Origin: Pseudonocardia alaniniphila
GTDB lineage: Bacteria; Actinomycetota; Actinomycetes; Mycobacteriales; Pseudonocardiaceae
DNA: 37,905 nucleotides
Reading direction: 5' to 3'
Assembly (NCBI RefSeq): GCF_022524485.1
Contig: NZ_JAKXMK010000055.1
Location: 1-37,905 of the forward strand
Positions 9,289-17,420 of the stretch are shown piece by piece (positions within the stretch are counted from its first letter, which is position 1; each line of letters begins with the position of its first letter). The notes beneath the pieces were generated by a model. It searched no databases, was not told where the DNA came from, and saw only the letters and a program-made list of their open reading frames with translations. The translations under genes were made by a program, and so were the position numbers.

Positions 9289-9392
9289 GGACCGGCACCG
9301 CGGAGGGACCGGCCCCCGCCACGCCGGACGTACGCTCGACGAGCTGGCCGACCGACCGAACGAGGAGCGCAGTCGACCACTCTCGACTCTCG

Positions 9393-9493
9393 ATGTCACT
9401 CGGCGACGCGATGTTCACACAACGGTCGATCCGTCGGTTCCGGCCCGATCCGTCCCGGTCGCCGACCTCGAGCTGATCATGGCGGGGCTGTAG
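9393..9493 (+). pseudogene. Nitroreductase-family N-terminal remnant
   Basis: ATG 9393 opens MSLGDAMFTQRSIRRFRPDP, which is the classic N-terminus of FMN nitroreductases (x-AM-x-TQR-x-IRRF-x-PDPV). Just after this the frame must shift by one base to continue as VPVADLELIMAGL, ending at TAG 9491-9493. Only about 33 residues of a normally ~200-residue enzyme remain. The fragment carries a frameshift and is followed by unrelated sequence, so it is a dead 5' remnant. Confidence 0.65.
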
Positions 9494-9509
9494 TGCGGCG
9501 TCCCAACGC

Positions 9510-9640
9510 TCAGCTCAGCTTCCCGACGGCGATGATGTCGGTGCCGCGGACGGCGACCGCCCCGTCGCGGATGATGCGCCTGCGCTCGTCCATCGTCGCG
9601 ACCGCGCCCGCGGCGACCATGAGGTCGACGTCCTCGACCG
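9510..9640 (-). pseudogene. Amidohydrolase (ATZ/TRZ-type) N-terminal remnant
   Basis: On the minus strand the codons before the TGA at 9512-9510 read VEDVDLMVAAGAVATMDERR, then RIIRDGAVAVRGTDIIAVGK and LS. This is the N-terminal beta-sandwich strand set found in metal-dependent amidohydrolases of the TRZ/ATZ and cytosine-deaminase-like group (pattern DLLV-x-GG-x-VVTMD...DGAVAV-x-G-x-I-x-AVG). The metal-binding HxH that should follow is absent because the frame stops right after the first domain strands. The remaining ~42 residues lie tail-to-tail with the nitroreductase remnant. Confidence 0.6.
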
Positions 9641-10075
9641 AGCGGTCCCGCCCTCCGCCGATCGCGGGTCCGCGCTCTCCCGTTTCCTCAGTGTGGTCCT
9701 CGGAACCGTCAGCAGGACGGTTCCGCACCTCGATGTGCACGATCGGTGAACCCTTCTGGACGCTGAGCGGAGGTGGCGCGAGCTCGGGCCCGTCGCGACC
9801 GCACCACCGCCAGGATGATCTCCACGGTCCGTAGCAGCCATAGCCCCTCAGGGTCATCTTCCGGTGGGGAACGAGGTGGGTGCGTACGGTGCGGTGTCCA
9901 CACCCGGACCAGCGGGTGCTCGAGGTCGTCCTCGCACACGGATGAGCAGCATGGGCGGCGGCGATCGCGGGGTGGTCTTGCCGGCAGCCGCGGACGAACG
10001 CGGGCCGCCGGGCGCCGATGCCCGCACGTGCGGTCACCACGTTGCCTATCCGCCTGCTCTTGCCCTGCACCGCAT
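9641..10075. other. Non-coding stretch between remnants and hydrolase
   Basis: No gene is recognised on either strand; the open frames here are GC-driven shadows with Arg/Pro/Ser-rich products. It probably includes the former promoter region of the amidohydrolase remnant and the 3' flank of the hydrolase gene whose stop is at 10076. Confidence 0.4.
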
Positions 10076-11104
10076 CTACGGCTGCAAGAACGAACGCAGC
10101 ATCGCGGTCAGCTCCTGAGGCTTCTCCTTCGTGACCCAGTGGCCCGACCCTCGAAGCACTTGGCCGTCGACGTTCACCGCGTACTGCCGCCACTGATCGG
10201 CGATCTTCGTTCCCAGCGAGGCCTCCCCGCCGATCGCGAGGATGGGCATCGGCAACTTTCCCTCCGCCCGGAACTTCTCGTTCTGCCGGACGTCCTCGCG
10301 AAGCTCGCGATACATGCTCAGCCAGGCGGCCGTACGGCCCGGTTGCCTCAGGTACTGAGCGTAGAAGTCGTAGTCGGCTACGCTGAAAGCCGACTTGTTG
10401 CCGAGGAACTGCCCGATGAAGTCTTCGACGAAGGGTCGCTCGCGGCCTGCAATGAGGTGCTCCGCCAGCGGCTCCTGGAACATTCCGAAGTGCCACACCG
10501 AGGGCGTGCTCGGGTCGGCCTCGATGGCGGGGAAGTTGTACAGGCTGTCGTCGGGAATCGGAGCTTCCATGACGGCCATGCGGCGGACCTCCAAGGGCCA
10601 CTGGGCGCCATAGGCATAGGCCACCCACAGGCCGATGTCATGCCCTACGACCTGGACACCATTGTGCAGCTCGAGCTGCTTCAGCAGCTCGCGTACGTCC
10701 TGTGCCATCTGCGCGGTCTGGTAGCCGTCCTGGGTGACCTCTGAGTTGCCGACTCCACGCAGATCGACGGCGATCACGGTGTGCTCCTCGGACAGTGGGC
10801 CGAGCTGATCTCTCCATTCACTCCAGGTCTCCGGGAAGCCATGAATCAACACGACGGGTGGGCCGGTGCCGCCCCGTACGTAGTGCATCCGGAACCCGTT
10901 GACGTTCGCGTACTCCGAAGCGAAGCCCGGCGGCGGTTCCACCTGTGAGTTCGGAGACGGCGATTGCGACGGTGCCGCGGCCACACTGTGATCGGGACTT
11001 CCACTCCAAGCGCCTGCGCTCGTGGCCGTGCCCACCAGGAGAGCCATCGACGCGAGGATGAGAGCGATGATCCTGTAGGACTTCACTACTGGAATTCTTT
11101 TCAT
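10076..11104 (-). CDS. Secreted alpha/beta hydrolase, epoxide-hydrolase/dehalogenase type
   Basis: The 342-residue product starts with a Sec-type signal peptide (KR-rich start, hydrophobic residues ~11-26, likely cleavage near TSAGA at 28-32), so it probably acts outside the membrane. The hydrolase core shows the oxyanion motif HGFPETW at 88-94, DLRGVGNS near 114-121, and the nucleophile elbow GHDIG at 154-158. The elbow has Asp156 instead of Ser. The catalytic His is in GSGHWV near residue 322. An Asp nucleophile is known from epoxide hydrolases, haloalkane dehalogenases and fluoroacetate dehalogenases. A GAGG seven bases before ATG 11104 supports the start. It is the last gene of a minus-strand group (MFS, SDR, hydrolase) and lies 46 bp after the SDR. 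Confidence 0.87.
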   Translation of the reverse strand: MKRIPVVKSYRIIALILASMALLVGTATSAGAWSGSPDHSVAAAPSQSPSPNSQVEPPPGFASEYANVNGFRMHYVRGGTGPPVVLIHGFPETWSEWRDQLGPLSEEHTVIAVDLRGVGNSEVTQDGYQTAQMAQDVRELLKQLELHNGVQVVGHDIGLWVAYAYGAQWPLEVRRMAVMEAPIPDDSLYNFPAIEADPSTPSVWHFGMFQEPLAEHLIAGRERPFVEDFIGQFLGNKSAFSVADYDFYAQYLRQPGRTAAWLSMYRELREDVRQNEKFRAEGKLPMPILAIGGEASLGTKIADQWRQYAVNVDGQVLRGSGHWVTKEKPQELTAMLRSFLQP

Positions 11105-11150
11105 TCGGCTACCTCAGCTCGATTCGATACTGGATGTCGTGGTCCGTGAT

Positions 11151-11909
11151 TCAGGCCGTCACTCCTCCGTCGACGACCAGGTCGTGGCCCACAGCGAAAC
11201 CGGACTCGTCGGAGGCGAGCCAGAGCACCGCAGAAACCACCTCGTCGAGCGAGCCGACCCGCCCGAGCGGTACCGAGTCCGCAAGCCGGGCCGCCCGATC
11301 GTCGGGCGTCTCGCCCGGAGAAAGGGACATGGTGGTGTCGGACGCTCCTGGGCTGACCGCGTTGATACGGATACCGTCGCCGATGTACTCCCGGGCGGTG
11401 TTACGGGACAGGGCGCTCACCGCCGCCTTGGCTGCGACATAGGGACCGACGCCGGGCGCGCGGCGATGCGCACCAATGTTCGAGGCTACGTTGACAATTG
11501 ATCCGCCCCGGCCGCGCATCCGCTCAATCTCATGCTTCATCGGGAGAAAGACGCCGGTGAGGTTGGCGCCGATGATGCGTTGCCAACTCGGCTCGTCGAC
11601 GTCTGCCAGCGGCGCGACGGTACCGAGGACACCGGCCGCGTTGACCGCGACGTCCAGTGCGCCGAAACGGCGGACGGCCGCGGTTACCACGGCTCGCACG
11701 TCGTCCTCGACAGTCACGTCGCCAGCCATTGCTGCGACCGTCCCGCCCTCGTCTGCGATCGACTTGGCCGTCTGCTCGAGTGCTGCGAGGTCGCGCCCGG
11801 TCACGTATACCGCGGCGCCTTCCCGCGCTAGCGCCTGGGCAGTGGCCCGCCCGATTCCAGAGCTGCCGCCGGTGATGAGCGCGACCTTGCCGGTGAAGCG
11901 ATGCGACAT
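11151..11909 (-). CDS. SDR family oxidoreductase (classical, FabG-like)
   Basis: The 252-residue classical short-chain dehydrogenase shows GGSSGIG at 14-20, NAAG at 90-93, catalytic Ser143 in NVASNIG, YVAAK at 157-161 and the C-terminal motif VDGG. It should reduce or oxidise a carbonyl/alcohol with NAD(P)H in the cytosol; substrate unknown. A strong AGGAGG precedes ATG 11909 by seven bases. It lies 33 bp downstream of the MFS exporter stop and 46 bp upstream of the secreted hydrolase, all on the minus strand, so the three are probably co-transcribed. Confidence 0.92.
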   Translation of the reverse strand: MSHRFTGKVALITGGSSGIGRATAQALAREGAAVYVTGRDLAALEQTAKSIADEGGTVAAMAGDVTVEDDVRAVVTAAVRRFGALDVAVNAAGVLGTVAPLADVDEPSWQRIIGANLTGVFLPMKHEIERMRGRGGSIVNVASNIGAHRRAPGVGPYVAAKAAVSALSRNTAREYIGDGIRINAVSPGASDTTMSLSPGETPDDRAARLADSVPLGRVGSLDEVVSAVLWLASDESGFAVGHDLVVDGGVTA

Positions 11910-11942
11910 GTAAATCCTCCTATTGCGGTTGCCGAAAAGAAG

Positions 11943-13436
11943 TCATTCATGGAACGGGGCGGCCACGGGGGCTGCACGTGACAGCGCCACGGCGGCGATC
12001 ACGGCGCCGATCACCATGACTGCTCCCCACACGGCGAAGGCCAGGCCCTGACCGGCCACGGCGGCCTCTGCGGGGTTGGTGTGGCCCAGGAGCGCGGTGC
12101 TGCGGGCACCAGAGATCGAGACGAGAACGGCGAGGCCGATCACCGGGCCCGTCTCCATGGCCAGGTTGACCACCCCTCCGGCCAGACCTGCGTCGGATGT
12201 GTCCACGCCCCGCACGGCGGCGACCGTGGCGCCGGCGAACGAGAGGCTTGCACCCGCGGGCACGAGCACCAGCCCGATCAACGGCAACCCGATGTACGGA
12301 GCGTCGAGATCCACTCGGCTGAGCACGAGTAGTCCGAGTCCAGTGAACGCCGCGCCGACCGGCAGGACTTTCCCTGCGCCCCACCGGCCGAGCAGCCGGC
12401 CCACGCGCGCTCCGACCAGGACGAGGACCAGGCCGATCGGGAGGAACGCTGCCGTGGTGCTCAGCGGGGAGTACCCACGCAACTGTTGCAGATACAGCGA
12501 GAAGAAGTAGAACACCGCAGTCGTAGAGGCGGAGGTGGCCAGAATCAGCACCAGGCCGGCCATCTGCGCCGGCGACGAGAACATCGGCCATCGCACCAAC
12601 GGCCGCGGCGACCAGATCTCGTGAGCCGAGAATCCGACCAGCGCAATGACGCCGACCGCCAGCGCGAGGAGAACCTGCGGTGCCGTCCAGGAATGCTCGG
12701 GGGCCTGTACGAGACCGTAGGTCAGCCCGCCGATGCCGACGAGTGTCAGCACCGTGCCAGGCAGGCCCAGCCTTGCGGCCTGGGTCGGCGGGACATCGTT
12801 CGGCAGAAGCCTCGGAACCAACGCCGCCACACCTGCCATGACGAGAGCCGATCCCACGAACATCCACCGCCACGACCCGAAACCCGAGGTCAGGCCACCG
12901 ACCAGCGTGCCGGCGGTGGCGCCGAAGGCCGCGAGAGTGCCCCAGAGCGCCACCGCGGCCGAACGGCGCGCCGGCTGCGGGAAGATCGTTTCGACGAGGG
13001 CGAGCGCGGTCGGCGCAGCCAGCGCCGCACCGGCACCCTCGACCAGCCGGCCGACCAGCAGCACAACCAGATTGGGCGACGCGGCTACCACCAGGCTGCC
13101 GAGGATGAACACGCCCAGGGCGATCAGCAAGCAACGTCGTCGCGGGAGTTGGTCGGCGAGATTGCCTCCGAGTAGCAACAACCCACTGAAGGACAGGCCA
13201 TACGCACAATTGAGCAGTGCCAGGTCTCCGGCCGACAGGGCGAAGTCGCGTTGGAGGGACGGCGACGCCACCGCGAGCATGGTGATCGCCGCAATCAGCG
13301 TGATCTGGACGACACCGAGAAGCGGGAAGGCTCCCTTTCGGGACTGACCGATCAAGGCTGACCCTCGTGATCGGAGAATCGGACGGTGAATAGCGGCATA
13401 GGGTCGAACGGTGTCGGCGCGGTGGTCCTCACCCAT
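11943..13436 (-). CDS. MFS transporter, DHA2 (EmrB/QacA-like) family
   Basis: This 497-residue protein has about 14 hydrophobic segments, as in drug:H+ antiporters of the DHA2 group. Motif A is seen as GGNLADQLPRRRCLL between TM2 and TM3, and an ARLVEGAGAA-like motif (GRLVEGAGAALAAPTALAL) after TM4, typical of the family. It should export a toxic or hydrophobic compound across the cytoplasmic membrane. The frame is open to 13493, but ATG 13436 has AGGGG nine bases before it and is preferred; ATG 13445 is an alternative. It begins a minus-strand operon with an SDR and a secreted hydrolase. A TetR gene on the same strand lies upstream, and a promoter repeat shared with that regulator precedes it at 13650-13769. 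Confidence 0.88.
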   Translation of the reverse strand: MGEDHRADTVRPYAAIHRPILRSRGSALIGQSRKGAFPLLGVVQITLIAAITMLAVASPSLQRDFALSAGDLALLNCAYGLSFSGLLLLGGNLADQLPRRRCLLIALGVFILGSLVVAASPNLVVLLVGRLVEGAGAALAAPTALALVETIFPQPARRSAAVALWGTLAAFGATAGTLVGGLTSGFGSWRWMFVGSALVMAGVAALVPRLLPNDVPPTQAARLGLPGTVLTLVGIGGLTYGLVQAPEHSWTAPQVLLALAVGVIALVGFSAHEIWSPRPLVRWPMFSSPAQMAGLVLILATSASTTAVFYFFSLYLQQLRGYSPLSTTAAFLPIGLVLVLVGARVGRLLGRWGAGKVLPVGAAFTGLGLLVLSRVDLDAPYIGLPLIGLVLVPAGASLSFAGATVAAVRGVDTSDAGLAGGVVNLAMETGPVIGLAVLVSISGARSTALLGHTNPAEAAVAGQGLAFAVWGAVMVIGAVIAAVALSRAAPVAAPFHE

Positions 13437-13649
13437 AATGCGCATCCCCTGACGGAGCACGACGCGGAATCGCGCGAGCCGGCGTGGATTCACCCCTGCC
13501 GCCCGTTCCCCCCTCCACCTCCCAGCTACTCACCCTGACCGCGGTGGCCGGAATGCCGGACGAGCCTCGAGTAGCGACTGGCCCTCGCTGGTGCAGCGCT
13601 ATCGGTCGCATCGACACCGCCGCGCCGGGTTCTTCCCCGTAGCCGCGGC
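13437..13649. other. Long leader of the MFS operon
   Basis: About 210 bp lie between the promoter repeat and the MFS start codon. No recognisable gene is present. The minus-strand frames here are open but have no family similarity. Confidence 0.35.
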
Positions 13650-13710
13650 GGCCAGGTCGAACGTCGATCAACGTCGTCCTCCGCCTTTTCGTCGTGCCGG
13701 ATCTTTCGGA

Positions 13711-13720
13711 AACGGCCGTT
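13711..13720. promoter_or_regulatory. Palindrome AACGGCCGTT, candidate TetR operator
   Basis: A perfect 10-bp palindrome sits immediately downstream of the predicted -10 box of the MFS promoter. The corresponding sequence in repeat copy B (14830-14839) is AACGAGCGTT, which keeps the AACG/CGTT arms although its centre changed. That is the pattern expected for an operator of a dimeric repressor such as the neighbouring TetR protein. Confidence 0.45.
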
Positions 13721-13749
13721 ACAGTATGCGGCCGCCCGCGAGGGCGCAA
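13721..13749 (-). promoter_or_regulatory. Predicted promoter of the MFS operon
   Basis: On the minus strand a -35 TTGCGC (13749-13744) and a -10 TACTGT (13726-13721) are spaced by 17 bp. The equivalent boxes in repeat copy B are TTGCGC and TACCGT at 18 bp. Conservation of both boxes between the copies supports the call. Confidence 0.5.
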
Positions 13750-13769
13750 CACGCGGGCCAAACATTTCG

Positions 13770-14033
13770 TAGACCTGCGGACATCAAGTCGGAGATGACA
13801 TATCTCAACGAGTCAGTGCTTTGTCTTATTTCTTCCCGTTCTCCCGATCCTGCCGTCGTGATCGGTCGATCTCTTGGACGCGATCGGAGCAGGTGAGAAC
13901 CCGTCGGATTGCCGACTGGACGAAGGTTCACTCCCCGTCATGTCGTTCATGAGTCAGAAGTCATCCGGTTCCCCGGGCGGGCTCACCGTCACGTCAGGCG
14001 GACTGTCGATTCGGGTCTCGAAGATCGGCCGCT
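13770..14033. other. Gap between TetR gene and MFS promoter
   Basis: No gene or clear structural element is recognised in this 264-bp stretch. Confidence 0.35.
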
Positions 14034-14627
14034 TCACAGGGCGGCGACGGCACCCCGGATGGCCTGACCGACCAGCTCGCGGTCCCGGGTCGCGCGAGCC
14101 ACGAGGGACAACCCCTCGGTGACCACCAGTAACATGCTCGCCAGGGCATCCGTGTCCGCATCGGCGTCGAGCGCACCCTGCGTCTGGGCCATCAGCAAGA
14201 GATCCCGCAGCCGTGTCCTGACGCCGCCGAACGAACCCGAGACGAGTCGCTGCACCTCCACGTCGTGCGCGGCCACCTCGACGGTGGCATTGCCGGCGAA
14301 GCATCCGCGAGGCCGGTCCGTATCGAGGTCCGCCTCGGCCACTTGCCACAGCAGCTCCATCACCTGGTCGCGCAGGGGCCGCACGTCGGACGTACCGGAC
14401 TCCGGCTCGCCGAAGCGGCCGGGCCCGGGCAACGTCCGGGAGTAACGTTCCAGGGCCCGTCGGTAGAGGCCTACCTTGCTGCCGAATGTGCCGTACAGGC
14501 TGGACCTGTTGATGCCCAGCTCTCGCTCAAGGATGGGCGTGGTAGCTCCTTCGTATCCATACGACCAAAAGGTCTGCATCGCCCGTTCGAGTACGTCGTC
14601 CGGGTCGAAGGCCTTGGTCCGCGCCAC
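14034..14627 (-). CDS. TetR/AcrR family transcriptional regulator
   Basis: The 197-residue protein carries an N-terminal TetR helix-turn-helix (RAMQTFWSYGYEGATTPILE then RELGINRSSLYGTFGSKVGL, roughly residues 15-55) and an all-helical ligand-binding domain containing RGCFAGNATVEVA. It should act as a ligand-responsive repressor dimer. GTG 14627 (VARTKAFDPDDV) is chosen because family similarity begins here. The upstream ATG at 14660 lies inside a near-palindrome that looks like an operator and has no ribosome-binding site. It is transcribed in the same direction as the MFS-SDR-hydrolase group and shares a promoter repeat with it, so it probably controls that group and itself. Confidence 0.87.
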   Translation of the reverse strand: MARTKAFDPDDVLERAMQTFWSYGYEGATTPILERELGINRSSLYGTFGSKVGLYRRALERYSRTLPGPGRFGEPESGTSDVRPLRDQVMELLWQVAEADLDTDRPRGCFAGNATVEVAAHDVEVQRLVSGSFGGVRTRLRDLLLMAQTQGALDADADTDALASMLLVVTEGLSLVARATRDRELVGQAIRGAVAAL

Positions 14628-14649
14628 GAGGGGAACGCTACCAGTAATG

Positions 14650-14663
14650 GAAACGATCATTTC
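14650..14663. promoter_or_regulatory. Near-palindrome GAAACGATCATTTC at the TetR start
   Basis: A 14-bp inverted repeat with one mismatched pair (GAAA-C-GATC-A-TTTC) lies just upstream of the preferred TetR start codon. Its position fits an autoregulatory site, although it differs from the AACG-N2-CGTT palindrome in the promoter repeats. Only its symmetry supports it. Confidence 0.3.
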
Positions 14664-14768
14664 AACTCGCGTAGTCGGGTTGGGTTTCCGGTCGTGGCCA
14701 CCAGTGAGGACGGCGCCCCGGTCAGTTGACCAGTGACCTCACCGTATGTGGGCAACGGTGCAGGACAT

Positions 14769-14890
14769 GGCCAAGTCGAACGTTGATGAACGTCGTGGTC
14801 GTCCTTCTCGCCGCGCCGGAGCTTTCGGAAACGAGCGTTACGGTATGTCGTCGCTCGGCGAATGCGCAACCCGCAGGACAAACGTTCACG
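14769..14890. repeat. Imperfect repeat copy B (promoter-bearing)
   Basis: This is the second copy of the ~120-bp repeat described for 13650-13769, in the same orientation and upstream of the TetR gene. The palindrome (here AACGAGCGTT at 14830-14839), the -10/-35 boxes and about 60 bp of transcribed leader are retained. Similarity ends beyond both borders. Confidence 0.8.
14840..14869 (-). promoter_or_regulatory. Predicted promoter of the TetR gene
   Basis: On the minus strand a -35 TTGCGC (14869-14864) and a -10 TACCGT (14845-14840) are separated by 18 bp, and the AACG-N2-CGTT palindrome begins right after the -10. It matches the promoter predicted in repeat copy A. Confidence 0.45.
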
Positions 14891-15684
14891 CCCGCCCGCC
14901 GCATAGGAGACGACAGGCGCCGCTGCGGGAGGATGACGGCTGATGAATGGGCCTGCGTATGCACGTCCGAACTGTCAGCCCCCGAGCCTGGCGACCCTCA
15001 ACGATCTTGAGGAGTGGCGGCACGCGATCGTCGCGTCGACGGCCGTCCAGCCCGGGAACGGCGGCAGCGGAGCGCCGGTGCGCATGCACGGGCAGAGTTG
15101 CGCCGTCGAGCGCACTGCCGCTCGATGAAGACTGACCCGACTGCTGGGCGGATGGGCAGGAGACCACCGAACACGGCGGCCCGGGCGTGGCCGGCGTGAT
15201 CACCCCGGGACCGTCTGGCACGACCCGCTACGAGTGAGAGGGTCGAGGCCGTCCGGTCGAGGTCACGACGTTGCTGGCGGCACTGGTGAGACGCCCGGAG
15301 ACGGCCCTACGCCTGACTCATGACCCAGCGACCGCCGAGCGCACGGATGGCCCCCGGTCGGGCCGTGTCTGGGCCGTCCGGTCCGTCTGTGGGTCGTGGA
15401 TAGTCGCTCAACAACGAGGAGCGACGGTGACCGGCGAAAGGTGTCCCGCCGGTCAGCCTCGCTCTCAGCGCCTGTACCAGGCAGCCGACTTGGTCTCCGA
15501 GAAGATCTTGTCGATCTCCCGGGCTGGAGCGCCGGGCCCCTGCAGCTTGGCAACGGGCCGTGACGATCGAACGAGGGTTGCTCTCCCTCCTCACTCGCTG
15601 CAGGCCGCGCGCGCACAATCGTCGCCCACGTTCCTACGTGCTGCGTTCCCGGCCGACGACGCTCCGTTGCTGCTCGGCTGATCC
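14891..15684. other. 0.8-kb stretch without a recognised gene
   Basis: I find no gene in this stretch. The plus-strand frames 14943-15128 and 15271-15681 and the minus-strand frame 15263-15727 give Arg/Pro-rich or low-complexity products without family motifs. It looks like decayed or non-coding DNA. Confidence 0.4.
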
Positions 15685-16425
15685 TTAGGTCAGCTCGTCG
15701 GAGCGGCCGGCTTCGATGCGGGACCACTGGGCGATGGGGCGTCCGTTCGTACGCCAGTGGTGCTGGCCGTGCTCTTCACTCCAGGGCTGGGGCCAACCGT
15801 CGGGGGAGTCCTCCCACGTCTCCTGGCGTCCGTAGACGGTCATGTCCAGCAGCCCGTGGGTGGGGGCCATGATCTCGACGCCGCGACCGCCGGTGTAGTA
15901 GGTCTCGAACACCCGCTCGCCGTCGCGGATGTAGTAAACGAGATGGTGGCGCTGCCAGTCGCGACCCTCCAGGAGTTGCGCCGCCGTCCTCTCGACCGAG
16001 TACCACGGCATGTCCAGGCCCAGGAAGTCCCGGTAGCGGACGCTTTCCTCGTACGGGCCCTTGCAGAGCGTGGCGTACGTGGCGTCGCGGGAGTGGATGT
16101 AGGACAGCTCGCGGACCTGGCTGTTAAAGAAGGTGCAGCCCTCGCATTGCTCCGCGGCGGGTTGGCTGGGCCACCAGGCGTGGAAGTACGCGATGAGCTG
16201 CTTCCGGCCTTCGAAGACGTCGAGGATCGTGGTCGGTCCGTCAGGACCGATGACCTCGATGGTGGCGTCGACCTCGACCATCGGCAGCCGCCGCCGCGCC
16301 GCCGCGATCGCGTCCCCTTCGCGGGTGTGCGCCTTCTCCCGTGCGAACAGTGCTTCCCGCGCCTCCTGCCAGGTCTTTCTGTCCACCACAGGCGGGAGGG
16401 CCGGCCTGGGCGCTTGCTCGTCCAC
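15685..16425 (-). CDS. DUF899 family thioredoxin-like protein
   Basis: This 246-residue protein matches the DUF899 family (a thioredoxin/peroxiredoxin-like fold of unknown reaction). Typical features are the N-terminal helical segment RKTWQEAREALFAREKAHTR, the strand EVIGPDGPTTILDVFEGRKQ, the HAWWPSQPA turn, and a CEGC motif at residues 94-97 preceding FFNSQVREL. The two cysteines may be redox active, but this is inference from the fold. The end of the protein is the usual hydrophilic TTGRG-like and WP-rich tail. GTG 16425 has AGGAGG six bases upstream. The gene stands alone between long non-coding stretches. Confidence 0.88.
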   Translation of the reverse strand: MDEQAPRPALPPVVDRKTWQEAREALFAREKAHTREGDAIAAARRRLPMVEVDATIEVIGPDGPTTILDVFEGRKQLIAYFHAWWPSQPAAEQCEGCTFFNSQVRELSYIHSRDATYATLCKGPYEESVRYRDFLGLDMPWYSVERTAAQLLEGRDWQRHHLVYYIRDGERVFETYYTGGRGVEIMAPTHGLLDMTVYGRQETWEDSPDGWPQPWSEEHGQHHWRTNGRPIAQWSRIEAGRSDELT

Positions 16426-17420
16426 GATCGCCTCCTGCGTTCATTGCGCTATTGCCCACCGACGAACGGGGCTATACGGGATTCGACATCGGGCGGCTCA
16501 CGTTTTCATGTGCCATGGCTGGTGCGGCCATGACAGCATGGCTGGCTCGACTTGTCGATGTCCGCGGTCGCCGCCGAACTCGTCGACGGAACGGTCGAAA
16601 TCACGCTCGCCGTAGGGCGTGCGCAGGTACAAGGATGGACAACGTGCTCAGCAACCTCTGTGCCGTACACGTCCCGTGATCTTGAAGTTCACTCGGCCGA
16701 ACCATCGGCCGTCGGTAGGGCGCCGGGCGTCGATGTCGCATTACGTGCTGCCGGGTCCTGCCTGGGGACACCGCGTGATCGACTCTCGCGCCACCCGGTC
16801 GGTGTGACCTGTCGCGAACGAAGTCACCGTGGTCGGCGCTGCTCATGCCGATCAGGCGTTGGTATGTGCTGGCCTTGGCGCTCATCTGCCATGAGCGGGT
16901 GCCGGTCGGGCACATCCCGACGCGGGGATACGTGACGTGCGCGGCGACGCTGCAGCTCCCCATGCGGTCGCCCGCTGACCCAGCCAACTGGTGTCACGCG
17001 CCTATCGTGTCGCAGGGAACAAAGGGGATGCCGGACGCACGCAGCTCGCCGGCCTGCTCTGCAGGCGTCAGCCCTGTGGGGCCTCTATCGGCCCTAGGGG
17101 CGCGCAGATATGCGGGTTTTCGATAGATCTCCACGTTGTCTCAACAGCTCGGTCAGGCACGTTGACGGCCTCCGCGGTTGGCCTGAAAGTGGATGACGTG
17201 AGTCTCCCGCGCCTGCGGGTCCTACGCTCTAATTTATGTCATAGCGCGTGAACATGACCCCGCTTTCTCGGTGGATTCATGGAAAGTGATGAGGTTCTGG
17301 TAGCCTGAGCATCGGCGCCCTTGCGGTCGGGTGTGGAGCGAACGCGAGGGTTGCGTTGTTCGAGTCTTCATCCCGCCGCTGCGATCGATCGTGATCACGG
17401 TGTCGAAAGGAGAGAATTGC
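16426..17420. other. 1-kb stretch between DUF899 and monooxygenase genes
   Basis: No gene is recognised. A short plus-strand frame around 16845-16990 (MPIRRWYVLALALICHERVP) is open but matches no family I can name. The right end holds the promoter region of the monooxygenase. Two adjoining palindromes are visible there: CGATCGATCG at 17382-17391 and CGTGATCACG at 17390-17399, just before the ribosome-binding site AAAGGAGAG. They could be an operator. Confidence 0.4.

Larger units (their letters stand above)
13650..13769. repeat. Imperfect repeat copy A (promoter-bearing)
   Basis: This segment aligns with 14769-14890 in the same orientation. Shared blocks include GGCCA(G/A)GTCGAACG, AACGTCGT, CTTTCGGAAACG, CGTTAC(A/G)GTATG and TGCGCAAC/GGCGCAAC. 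I estimate roughly three of four bases are identical over ~120 bp with few gaps. Copy A lies upstream of the MFS gene and copy B upstream of the TetR gene, both transcribed leftward, so the repeat appears to be a duplicated promoter/operator/leader. Confidence 0.8.

Noticed and set aside
8284..9399. 371-codon minus-strand frame opposite the tctA gene
   Set aside because: Product is full of Arg, Asp, His and Gln typical of the antisense of high-GC coding DNA and has no family motif; tctA is certain.
9510..10628. 372-codon minus-strand frame over the hydrolase region
   Set aside because: Most of it overlaps the hydrolase gene in another frame; only the last ~42 codons resemble a real family and are reported as a remnant.
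13526..14881. Small minus-strand ORFs with a similar peptide (RFRK...RSTWP) in both promoter repeats
   Set aside because: The similarity exists in all frames because the DNA is repeated; neither ORF has a convincing ribosome-binding site.
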